DNA from: Selaginella moellendorffii
Taxonomy: Eukaryota > Streptophyta > Lycopodiopsida > Selaginellales > Selaginellaceae
Direction: 5' to 3'
DNA length: 64,000 nucleotides
Assembly: GCF_000143415.4 (NCBI RefSeq)
Contig: NW_003314261.1
Location: 744,001-808,000, forward strand
Part shown: positions 1 to 9,155 of the stretch, piece after piece
Position numbering within the stretch: position 1 is the stretch's first letter
Layout: each line of letters starts with the position of its first letter
Made by a program: the position numbers and the translations under genes
Notes under the pieces: generated by a model
Told to the model about the DNA's origin: nothing
What the model saw: only the letters and a program-made list of their open reading frames with translations
The model's database searches: none

Positions 1-5
1 GGGAG

Positions 6-212
6 GTGCTCAAATTAGCAGAGGAGCGAACTCGTGAGGCACTGAAGAGCTACGAGGAGGCCAAGGCTGCCCGGCCAAGGAAAGAATCGGCCGACAAGAA
101 GAAAGGATGGGAGGCGCCCAACCCGGAGACCGAGGTATCAAAAAAAGCTCCGCAAGAACTCCTTCCCAGGTATGACAAGCCGGACAGACGTCTCTGTGTC
201 AAGGAGCGTTGA
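6..212 (+). CDS. Small charged protein, 5' end outside window
   Basis: 3' part of the small ORF found complete in unit 2 (3062-3298). The visible protein is lysine-, glutamate- and arginine-rich, with a helical start and the conserved stretch PQELLPRYDKP near the C-terminus. The true start lies just upstream of the window edge. I recognise no family. It may be a real small protein or only the 5' relic of a larger gene. Confidence 0.45.
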   Translation: MLKLAEERTREALKSYEEAKAARPRKESADKKKGWEAPNPETEVSKKAPQELLPRYDKPDRRLCVKER

Positions 213-898
213 TCCCTGTCTCTAAATAAAATAGTGGAATTTCGTAAGAAGATGGGTAGTATCCAATAGGATTCAATCTCTAGCGAGCGAACCGTCGAGT
301 CCGTGAGAAGAAGTTCTTCCTCCTTGAGAGAAACAAAAGAAATGATGGAGTGCTTTTTACTTTTTTATTTTAGCCGCGAGACCACCTGTCGTGGCATCAA
401 GACAACTTTGGAAGATCCAAGTCTCTAAATTGCGACACTAAGCACCAGATCAACAACTCTTCCTTGTGTTCCTCTAGGATCTCTGCCAAGTCTCTCCCGG
501 ACAAATTGGTGGACACAAGTTTTCTTTGGGAATGATTCATAGGATCTTCGCAAGAATGAGGTGCCTGGAGTTCGTTCTTGCTCACGAACGATCAAGGTCT
601 GGGACTCAAGCCATATGCTCTGGTGCGTCAAGACTTTCACCAGCAGCTAGATGAAAAAATAGAAGCAAACACATTGTCAATCCAATTTGAGGATTCTTGT
701 TTAGGGAAGTCTTCACCAGGATATTGGTCATAATTGAAAATCATTGTTCGTTATAGCATCACACTATATTTGCTGACAAGGAAGTTCACCAGACAAGCTT
801 GTGGCCCAATGTCAGCTCACCCATTAACCAATTTATAATTCTCCAGATGAGAGTTTAAACTTGAACAAACTATTTGTGAGGATTGTTCAGGCTTTCTG

Positions 899-1400
899 TT
901 GATCTCTACATGTGATCCTCGCGAGCTTACTTCCCCGATTGATGCCCGTGCACGACAGGACGACAACGGAGCAACCTCGTCGAGTGCTACGTCCAGAATG
1001 CTATGTACCAAGGAGGCACCGGAGATTTACAAGGAGATGGTAAGAGAAGAGATCTCCATCGACACTTACACACTTTCCAGCATCTCCTCTAGGCACCCGC
1101 ACTTCGTGAAGAGATGGATCAAAGACGTGGCCACCACCACGTCCTTCTGAAATCCAAGCTCCCCGGCTTTTCACCCCTTCTTTGTCCAAGAGCTTGCATG
1201 CTGCCAGGGCCTTTCGGTCCATGGCAGCAATGCGAGACACACTGGAAGATGCGATCACAGGGGCTGGAGCCGGATGCTTTCACGTACGTAGCAATCCTTG
1301 GAGCTTGCTCAGTCCGGATCCTTTGCGATAACGGCAAGCACATCCACAAGTCACATACTTGAGAGCAAACAACACTTTGGAAACATAAGTGTGAGGAAGA
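899..1400 (+). pseudogene. PPR-derived debris in unit 1
   Basis: Several frames carry PPR-like pieces: a repeat C-terminus near 960-1075 (EAPEIYKEMVREEISIDTYT) and GLEPDAFTYVAILGACS near 1264-1312, followed in another frame by GKHIHKSH. No frame stays open through them. The opening bases (CTTACTTCCCCGATTGATGCCCG) match the intact PPR gene near 9440-9470 in another frame. A frameshifted, chimeric PPR relic. Confidence 0.6.
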
Positions 1401-1949
1401 CGCTCCATCACCATGTATCCGAAGTGTGGACTCCAAGAGCTTGTTCCTCACCCTGGAGTTGTAAACTGGAATTTGTTCATAAGCCCGCGAGTATCAACGC
1501 TGAGGATCATCAAAAACTTGAGTTTTCCAACAGTATGACAGTCCGAGCATGGCGTCCAAGATGATAAACTGGCATATTATTGCCCGAGATGGAACTCGGT
1601 TTCATCACTTTGATATAGAATTTGCTCTACTGTCTCTCTTTCTTCTGGGATTTTAAGTTTCAGTGATCGAAGATCAAATAGAGATCTCGTCAACCAAAGG
1701 GGGAATTCTACAACATCGGACGTTGGAAAAACCATTGTACGGCAAGACACAAAGAGAAGCAGTGATCACAGTCACTGCTGTTTCTTTCTCATCACCATTT
1801 AAAAGAAAAGAAAAGAAAAGGAAAAAAAAAACGAACCATAATGATGGGATGACTAGTTTCTCGATAGAAGAAGAAATCCTGGAAAACTGTAATTAGCTCC
1901 TAGAGAGCTGCCAGAGAGATTTTTAAACTCCAATCCCTTGAGCTTGCTT

Positions 1950-2960
1950 CTAAAGCTCCATTGACCGGAGTTTCCCCGGGATGTGATCTCTCACGTTGAA
2001 AACCCCGGCCAGCCTCAAAATGTCCACTATCGCTTGCACAAACTTGTCGACATCAGCCAGCATGTAAGTTATCACGTTCATGTTCATGCGAGCAGAACGG
2101 ACTCCCGCGTTCGTCACAGAGGGGTCGAGCAAGACCTCTCGTCTCTGGAAATTACTTTGGAGACCACTACAGTGGTATAGCTTTCAGCCAATACACTCCA
2201 GAAGTGAAATTCTACAGGAAACTTATCAACAAATTCGCTGGCTGGACGTCCAAGGTTTGGAGAAGCAATAAGATCATGGACAGGGTAAACAGGCACCTCT
2301 TTTCAATCTTGCAAGATCGGCGTGAGAACCTCCGGTTTTCACCAGCGAGGAGCCCATGGCATTCATAGACGTGCTCATTTCCAGAGAAAATCTCTGAGAC
2401 ATCATCATAGTCTCTTGCTCGTTAAGTTTTAGCTCAACATGGAAAAATGGAATCTCACAGGATCTGTTGCTAGGAGCTCTAGCTACCTCGGCTCTCTCGC
2501 TGGAATGGGCTATGGCCGATCTTCTCAGGAATCGCCGAGTTCTCGGCTCAGAGCCAGATCGATGCAAAGAAAAGCTTGTGGACGAGTCGGACATTGCAAA
2601 GCTTCCATACATCGAGGCCATAGCCAAGGAAACACTGAGACTCCTGGCTCAGCTAGCTCTTCCCAATATCGTCCAAGGAGGCCCGATTAAACTCAGGGGC
2701 TATACCATCCCGGACGATACCACGATCTACATCAACACCTACTGGATCGCCATGGACGAGAGGTTTTGGAAAGACCCTCTAGAGTTTCGCCCGCAGTGTT
2801 TCATGCCAGACATCGATGCCTTTGGCCATGGCAGGAGAATTTGCCCTGGTGCCAAGCTCGGCGACTGGAAGCTGGATGGTGATCTGGGGAAGATGAATAT
2901 GGATAAAACCTGGTTTGTCTGTCAATGCTTTCACTGTTGTAGTTTCTTTGAAAGAAAGAT
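1950..2960 (+). pseudogene. Cytochrome P450 relic, unit 1
   Basis: The plus strand reads P450-like pieces in order but in different frames: GIAFSxYTPEVKFYRKLI (about 2178-2230), RWLDVQGLEKQ (2239-2271), then from 2467 a long open stretch with SALSLEWAMADLL (I-helix side), the K-helix motif ETLR, and the heme signature FGHGRRICPGA near 2822-2854. Residues just before the heme loop are missing, and the C-terminus after the heme motif is lost. A piece that belongs between the first two (FVQAIVDILRLAGVFNVRDHIPG) is on the minus strand at about 1970-2050, so part of the gene was inverted. Not functional. Confidence 0.75.
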
Positions 2961-3061
2961 GATCCCACATAAAATATAAGCTGATTTCGTGTACGATTTT
3001 AGTCCAACCACAAAAGGTAGCTATATTTTATTCACCAAAGCTGTGCGAGTTAGGGTTTGCG

Positions 3062-3298
3062 ATGGAGTGGATGAGCCCAAGACTTAGGGAGGTGCTCAAA
3101 TTAGCAGAGGAGCGAACTCGTGAGGCACTGAAGAGCTACGAGGAGGCCAAGGCTGCCCGGCCAAGGAAAGAATCGGCCGACAAGAAGAAAGGATGGGAGG
3201 CGCCCAACCCGGAGACCGAGGTATCAAAAAAAGCTCCGCAAGAACTCCTTCCCAGGTATGACAAGCCGGACAGACGTCTCTGTGTCAAGGAGCGTTGA
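3062..3298 (+). CDS. Small charged protein, 78 aa, unknown family
   Basis: Starts with MEWMSPRLREVL, continues as a likely alpha-helix rich in E, K, R and A (residues ~8-35), then a polar linker and the segment APNPETEVSKKAPQELLPRY. No signal peptide or membrane segment is visible. The same ORF is intact at 29713-29949 on the other strand, shifted near its C-terminus at 6186-6425, and broken at 8823-9041. In the last two cases a PPR sequence follows. Retention of the frame in several copies may reflect recent duplication rather than selection. Function not assigned. Confidence 0.5.
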   Translation: MEWMSPRLREVLKLAEERTREALKSYEEAKAARPRKESADKKKGWEAPNPETEVSKKAPQELLPRYDKPDRRLCVKER

Positions 3299-3984
3299 TC
3301 CCTGTCTCTAAATAAAATAGTGGAATTTCGTAAGAAGATGGGTAGTATCCAATAGGATTCAATCTCTAGCGAGCGAACCGTCGAGTCCGTGAGAAGAAGT
3401 TCTTCCTCCTTGAGAGAAACAAAAGAAATGATGGAGTGCTTTTTACTTTTTTATTTTAGCCGCGAGACCACCTGTCGTGGCATCAAGACAACTTTGGAAG
3501 ATCCAAGTCTCTAAATTGCGACACTAAGCACCAGATCAACAACTCTTCCTTGTGTTCCTCTAGGATCTCTGCCAAGTCTCTCCCGGACAAATTGGTGGAC
3601 ACAAGTTTTCTTTGGGAATGATTCATAGGATCTTCGCAAGAATGAGGTGCCTGGAGTTCGTTCTTGCTCACGAACGATCAAGGTCTGGGACTCAAGCCAT
3701 ATGCTCTGGTGCGTCAAGACTTTCACCAGCAGCTAGATGAAAAAATAGAAGCAAACACATTGTCAATCCAATTTGAGGATTCTTGTTTAGGGAAGTCTTC
3801 ACCAGGATATTGGTCATAATTGAAAATCATTGTTCGTTATAGCATCACACTATATTTGCTGACAAGGAAGTTCACCAGACAAGCTTGTGGCCCAATGTCA
3901 GCTCACCCATTAACCAATTTATAATTCTCCAGATGAGAGTTTAAACTTGAACAAACTATTTGTGAGGATTGTTCAGGCTTTCTG

Positions 3985-4486
3985 TTGATCTCTACATGTG
4001 ATCCTCGCGAGCTTACTTCCCCGATTGATGCCCGTGCACGACAGGACGACAACGGAGCAACCTCGTCGAGTGCTACGTCCAGAATGCTATGTACCAAGGA
4101 GGCACCGGAGATTTACAAGGAGATGGTAAGAGAAGAGATCTCCATCGACACTTACACACTTTCCAGCATCTCCTCTAGGCACCCGCACTTCGTGAAGAGA
4201 TGGATCAAAGACGTGGCCACCACCACGTCCTTCTGAAATCCAAGCTCCCCGGCTTTTCACCCCTTCTTTGTCCAAGAGCTTGCATGCTGCCAGGGCCTTT
4301 CGGTCCATGGCAGCAATGCGAGACACACTGGAAGATGCGATCACAGGGGCTGGAGCCGGATGCTTTCACGTACGTAGCAATCCTTGGAGCTTGCTCAGTC
4401 CGGATCCTTTGCGATAACGGCAAGCACATCCACAAGTCACATACTTGAGAGCAAACAACACTTTGGAAACATAAGTGTGAGGAAGA
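3985..4486 (+). pseudogene. PPR-derived debris in unit 2
   Basis: Duplicate of the relic at 899-1400, with the same frame breaks and the same recognisable pieces. No intact PPR reading frame. Confidence 0.6.
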
Positions 4487-5036
4487 CGCTCCATCACCAT
4501 GTATCCGAAGTGTGGACTCCAAGAGCTTGTTCCTCACCCTGGAGTTGTAAACTGGAATTTGTTCATAAGCCCGCGAGTATCGACGCTGAGGATCATCAAA
4601 AACTTGAGTTTTCCAACAGTATGACAGTCCGAGCATGGCGTCCAAGATGATAAACTGGCATATTATTGCCCGAGATGGAACTCGGTTTCATCACTTTGAT
4701 ATAGAATTTGCTCTACTGTCTCTCTTTCTTCTGGGATTTTAAGTTTCAGTGATCGAAGATCAAATAGAGATCTTGTCAACCAAAGGGGGAATTCTACAAC
4801 ATCGGACGTTGGAAAAACCATTGTACGGCAAGACACAAAGAGAAGCAGTGATCACAGTCACTGCTGTTTCTTTCTCATCGCCATTTAAAAGAAAAGAAAA
4901 GAAAAGGAAAAAAAAAAACGAACCATAATGATGGGATGACTAGTTTCTCGATAGAAGAAGAAATCCTGGAAAACTGTAATTAGCTCCTAGAGAGCTGCCA
5001 GAGAGATTTTTAAACTCCAATCCCTTGAGCTTGCTT

Positions 5037-5990
5037 CTAAAGCTCCATTGACCGGAGTTTCCCCGGGATGTGATCTCTCACGTTGAAAACCCCGGCCAGC
5101 CTCAAAATGTCCACTATCGCTTGCACAAACTTGTCGACATCAGCCAGCATGTAAGTTATCACGTTCATGTTCATGCGAGCAGAACGGACTCCCGCGTTCG
5201 TCACAGAGGGGTCGAGCAAGACCTCTCGTCTCTGGAAATTACTTTGGAGACCACTACAGTGGTATAGCTTTCAGCCAATACACTCCAGAAGTGAAATTCT
5301 ACAGGAAACTTATCAACAAATTCGCTGGCTGGACGTCCAAGGTTTGGAGAAGCAATAAGATCATGGACAGGGTAAACAGGCACCTCTTTTCAATCTTGCA
5401 AGATCGGCGTGAGAACCTCCGGTTTTCACCAGCGAGGAGCCCATGGCATTCATAGACGTGCTCATTTCCAGAGAAAATCTCTGAGACATCATCATAGTCT
5501 CTTGCTCGTTAAGTTTTAGCTCAACATGGAAAAATGGAATCTCACAGGATCTGTTGCTAGGAGCTCTAGCTACCTCGGCTCTCTCGCTGGAATGGGCTAT
5601 GGCCGATCTTCTCAGGAATCGCCGAGTTCTCGGCTCAGAGCCAGATCGATGCAAAGAAAAGCTTGTGGACGAGTAGGACATTGCAAAGCTTCCATACATC
5701 GAGGCCATAGCCAAGGAAACACTGAGACTCCTGGCTCAGCTAGCTCTTCCCAATATCGTCCAAGGAGGCCCGATTAAACTCAGGGGCTATACCATCCCGG
5801 ACGATACCACGATCTACATCAACACCTACTGGATCGCCATGGACGAGAGGTTTTGGAAAGACCCTCTAGAGTTTCGCCCGCAGTGTTTCATGCCAGACAT
5901 CGATGCCTTTGGCCATGGCAGGAGAATTTGCCCTGGTGCCAAGCTCGGCGACTGGAAGCCTGGATCAAACCTGTGGACTGGTTTGTCAAA
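5037..5990 (+). pseudogene. Cytochrome P450 relic, unit 2
   Basis: Copy of the unit 1 P450 relic, with the same frame breaks and the same inverted segment. It also has a TAG at 5674-5676 in the helix before the ETLR motif. The heme motif (near 5909-5941) is followed by a tail unlike that of unit 1. Confidence 0.75.
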
Positions 5991-6185
5991 AGAGTCAACC
6001 ACCGTTTGTAATATTAAGGAAACAATTATCGAGCACTATTAGTGCTTCCATTCTTTCCACTGTCAATGCTTTCACTGTTTCTTTGAAAGAAAGATGATCC
6101 CACATAAAATATAAGCTGATTTCGTGTACGATTTTAGTCCAACCACAAAGGGTAGCTACCAAAGCTGTGTGAGTTAGGGTTTGCG

Positions 6186-6425
6186 ATGGAGTGGATGAGC
6201 CCAAGACTTAGGGAGGTGCTCAAATTAGCAGAGGAGAAAATGAAGAGCTACGAGGAGGTCAAGGCTGCCCGGCCAAGGAAAGAATCGGCCGACAAGAAGA
6301 AAGGATGGGAGGCGCCCAACCCGGAGACCGAGGTATCAAAAAAAGCTCCGCAAGAACTCCTTCCCAGGTATGACAAGCCCCGGACAGACGTCTCTGTGTC
6401 AAGGAGCGTTGATCCCTGTCTCTAA
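6186..6425 (+). CDS. Small charged protein, third copy, altered C-terminus
   Basis: Same start as the unit 2 copy, with a short in-frame loss after residue ~17 and a 2-base gain near 6380. The 2-base gain changes the reading frame after LLPRYDKP and gives a different C-terminal tail. Probably a decaying copy. Confidence 0.35.
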   Translation: MEWMSPRLREVLKLAEEKMKSYEEVKAARPRKESADKKKGWEAPNPETEVSKKAPQELLPRYDKPRTDVSVSRSVDPCL

Positions 6426-6981
6426 ATAAAATAATGGAATTTCGTAAGAAGATGGGTAATATCCAATAGGAATTCAATCTCTAGCGAGCGAACCGTCGAG
6501 TCCGTGAGAAGAAGTTCTTCCTCCTTTGAGCCCAGAAACAAAAGAAATGATGGAGTGCTTTTTACTTTTTTATTTTAGCCGCGAGACTCAAGACAACTTT
6601 GGAAGATCCAAGTCTCTAAATTGCGACACTAAGCACCAGATCAACAACTCTTCCTTGTGTTCCTCTAGGATCTCTGCCAAGTCTCTCCCGGACAAATTGG
6701 TGGACACAAGTTTTCTTTGGGAATGATTCATAGGATCTTTGCAAGAATGAGGTGCCCGGAGTTCGTTCTTGCTCACGAACGACCAAGATCTGGGACTCAA
6801 GCCATATGCTCTGGTGCGTCAAAACTTTCACCGGCAGCTAGATGAAAAAATAGAAGCAAACACATTGCCAATAGTATCAAAGGCCTGTTCATTCCTCTCC
6901 AATTTGAGGATTCTTGTTTAGGGAAGTCTTCATCAGGATATTGGTCATAAGGACTTCTAGCTTGAAAAACATTGCTCGTTA

Positions 6982-7260
6982 ATGTTTTATTTCGTTAAAG
7001 TGGGTATCCCACTTATGGTGTGTGGCCACATGCCATTTTTATAACAACAATAAAAAATTGAAGTTATAACTTTATAATTTATAAATTAAAAACTTTTCAT
7101 ATGATTTTGTGTTATAATATTGTGAAATATAAAAAAATAAATTAAAAAACTAATAGAAATATTAATAAATATTAATTAAGTACTAGGAAATGGCATGTGG
7201 ACACATGCTAATTAATGTCCCACTTTACTGAATAAATCCCACTTTAACGAAATAAAACAT
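6982..7260 (+). mobile_element. 279-bp MITE with ~23-bp inverted ends
   Basis: Both ends read ATGTTTTATTTCGTTAAAGT plus GGG inward (second end as reverse complement). The body is AT-rich and non-coding. The flanks repeat GTTA (6978-6981 and 7261-7264). The unoccupied site is visible in units 1 and 2, where the sequence runs CGTTATAGCATC without a break (near 751). The superfamily is unsure: the duplication is TTA or GTTA. Confidence 0.88.
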
Positions 7261-7422
7261 GTTATAGCATCACACTATTTTTGCTGACAAGGAAGTTCAC
7301 CAGACAAGCTTGTGGCCCAATGTCAGCTCACCCATTAACCAATTTATAATTCTCCAGATGAGAGTTTAAACTTGAACAAACTATTTGTGAGGATTGTTCA
7401 AGCTTTCTGTTGATCTCTACAT

Positions 7423-8210
7423 GTGATCCTCGCGAGCTTACTTCCCGGATTGATGCCCGCGCACGACAGGACGACAATGGATCTCGACATCTGCGGGAAA
7501 CTCTTCCAGGAGGTCCAGACCCGTGACGTAGCGTCGTGGATTGCTGCATACACCGCGAATGGGCATCACTACGAGTTCCTGAAGCTCTCCAGCGGCAAAA
7601 CCAGGAAGATCTTAACCTGTGAGACGCGAATCTGGCCGTGACACCGACCTCGCTACGGTTTCCCCGAGCTCTGAAGCTGCTCAAACGGAGTTACCTGGGA
7701 GGAGCGCTCGCTTTATCTACGCGGACTTGAACTTCTGCAGTGGGAAACGCCATCTGCACGCAACGAGGCTCCGTTTTCCTGTCCGCGAAACTCTACACCG
7801 AGGACGAGTTAAGTGCTCGAGTACGTCAAGGCCCTGGACGGAACACCTTCGAGAAAAGCACCATCAGCCTTGATCGGAGCATTCTACAAGGTGGCCTCGC
7901 TGAGCGTCCTGAGTCGAGGATCACCATTTGCGACTACGCCAAGAACTGGAGCACTCGCTTGATCTCGGCTCGGATGCGGACTGGAGTTGCCTGCTCATCG
8001 ACATCCGCAGCTTGGAAGATGCTCGTAAGTGTTTCGAGAGGAGCTCTGGACAAACGGCAGAAGGATGCTTCCACATGAGGATGGCGCTGGAAGGCGGTGC
8101 TAAGCGTCCTGGAAGTGAACAGAAGAGAGCTCCTCCACGGGAGAGGCTGGCAAACGGACGTCTTGGTCGGGACCGTGGCGCTCAACGTTCAGGCTGGTCT
8201 CTGATTTATT
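7423..8210 (+). pseudogene. PPR pseudogene following unit 3
   Basis: Decayed paralogue of the intact PPR gene at 9156-11564. Pieces align in order: LMPAHD and KLFQEVQTRDVASW..AAYTANGHH (about 7450-7570) match the intact gene near 9460-9640. Sequence near 7920-8050 matches 10310-10470, and sequence near 8095-8205 matches 10595-10720. Deletions and frameshifts separate them. Confidence 0.8.
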
Positions 8211-8822
8211 TAGCAAGGTGTATAGTTCCGCACGCTAATGTTAAATGAAAATGGTAAGAAATCTTAATCTACAAAGTAATAGCAAAGTTACCAAATCAGT
8301 GCTTGAGAGTAGTAATCCTGATTGATTAGATTGTTACGTCTCATGTTCAAGAGTCTTTCTCCAAGACATACTTTCGTTATACAAGGAATGGCATCCTTTA
8401 CAAACAGTGTAAAAAACAAACATTAAAAATAAAATGCAAACCTGTCATCCAGGTGTACGATGTTAGAGGAGCCCATCTTAAAAGGAAATATATGAAACGA
8501 CTTTCGATGTACAGTGAATTGAACCACAAAATCCGTGTAGATTTGATTGGGGGGCGCTGAAAAGAACGAGTAATCGAGATTCAAGCAGGACTCACCATTG
8601 TGAGATAGTTCTCGGAAAAAGAGCTTCACGTTCGTAAAAATTGACGTGAGCATCAGTGATATCCAGGCTGAAGACATACCAGAATACCATGGATCTCTGA
8701 AATATCCACCTGAAAGTTTAAAAGGATGCCGTGGGATGAGCTGGGCAGACACGTAAGCAAACGTGGCTGCCGCCGTGGCTTTATTATGTTATTTATGGAG
8801 GCCCTGCGAGTTAGGGCTTGCG
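8211..8822. other. Intergenic; one unassigned minus-strand ORF
   Basis: Between the PPR pseudogene and the next small ORF. A 109-codon minus-strand frame (8423-8752) has no recognisable domain and may be chance. The last ~40 bases before 8823 (GCGAGTTAGGGCTTGCG) match the leader of the cassette ORFs. Confidence 0.5.
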
Positions 8823-9041
8823 ATGGAGAGCATTAGCGAGGCTCTGAAAATGGCAGCTCGTGAGGCAAAGAAGAAGCGACATAGCCGATGCGAGGAGCAG
8901 GCCCGGGCTGCCGAAGAAGCCCTAGAAAACAGCCTTTGCCGGACGAGGAAAGAATAGGCGCCCAACCCCGAGCCCCATGTATCAAAAAAATCCCCGCAAG
9001 AACTCCTTCCCAGGTATGACAAGTCTGTTGAGGAGCGATGA
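8823..9041 (+). pseudogene. Small charged ORF upstream of the PPR gene, broken
   Basis: The ATG at 8823 aligns with the start of the cassette ORF (MESISEALKMAAREAK against MEWMSPRLREVLKLAEE). The frame ends at a TAG at 8955-8957 right after RTRKE, where the other copies read RKESADKKKG. Past the stop the same frame continues with clear homology (APNPEPHVSKKSPQELLPRY) to a TGA at 9039-9041. A small in-frame deletion therefore seems to have removed the linker and left a stop. The intact PPR gene starts 114 bases further on. Confidence 0.6.
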
Positions 9042-9155
9042 TCCAATAAAACTAGTGAACCTTTGTAAGACACGGGTAGTTTCCAATGCGATCGCGTCGT
9101 GAAGTGGGGATCTTACTTCCATTTCTAGCAGAATCTCGATCAAGCCTGCGATCGG

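Larger units (their letters stand above)
1..3061 (+). repeat. Tandem cassette, unit 1 (left end cut by window)
   Basis: This ~3.1 kb unit recurs almost base for base 3,086-3,087 bases downstream. In order it carries the small charged ORF, an AT-rich spacer, PPR-derived debris (about 899-1400), a purine-rich tract near 1800-1835, and a rearranged P450 pseudogene (about 1950-2960). Unit 1 differs from unit 2 by scattered substitutions and by its last ~100 bases after the P450 heme motif. The near-identity implies recent duplication or ongoing gene conversion. Confidence 0.93.
3062..6185 (+). repeat. Tandem cassette, unit 2
   Basis: Second copy, starting at the ATG of the small ORF. It is near-identical to unit 1 over most of its length. 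Its P450 relic has a nonsense change at 5674-5676 (GAC GAG TAG where unit 1 reads TCG), and the 3' tail at 5959-6060 is a different, longer sequence than in unit 1. Confidence 0.93.
6186..7440 (+). repeat. Tandem cassette, unit 3 (diverged, partial)
   Basis: The third copy starts with the same small ORF and follows the other units to about 6870, with more substitutions and small indels. It carries a MITE at 6982-7260, rejoins the cassette sequence at 7265, and leaves it near 7470, where sequence homologous to the intact PPR gene downstream takes over. It is older than units 1 and 2 and links the cassette to the small-ORF/PPR pair at 8823-11564. Confidence 0.85.

Noticed and set aside
1119-1451. 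110-146 codon minus-strand ORFs in the cassette (also 4205-4645 and, as plus strand, 28482-28814)
   Set aside because: They are antisense to PPR-derived sequence that gives recognisable motifs on the other strand.
2114-2627. Minus-strand ORFs over the P450 relic (60 and 117 aa; similar at 43522-44239)
   Set aside because: Mostly antisense to P450 motifs. Only the short FVQAIVDILRLAGVFNVRDHIPG part looks like real, inverted P450 sequence.
8423-8752. 109-codon minus-strand ORF
   Set aside because: No recognisable domain, no splice context and no homologue within the window; left as unassigned.
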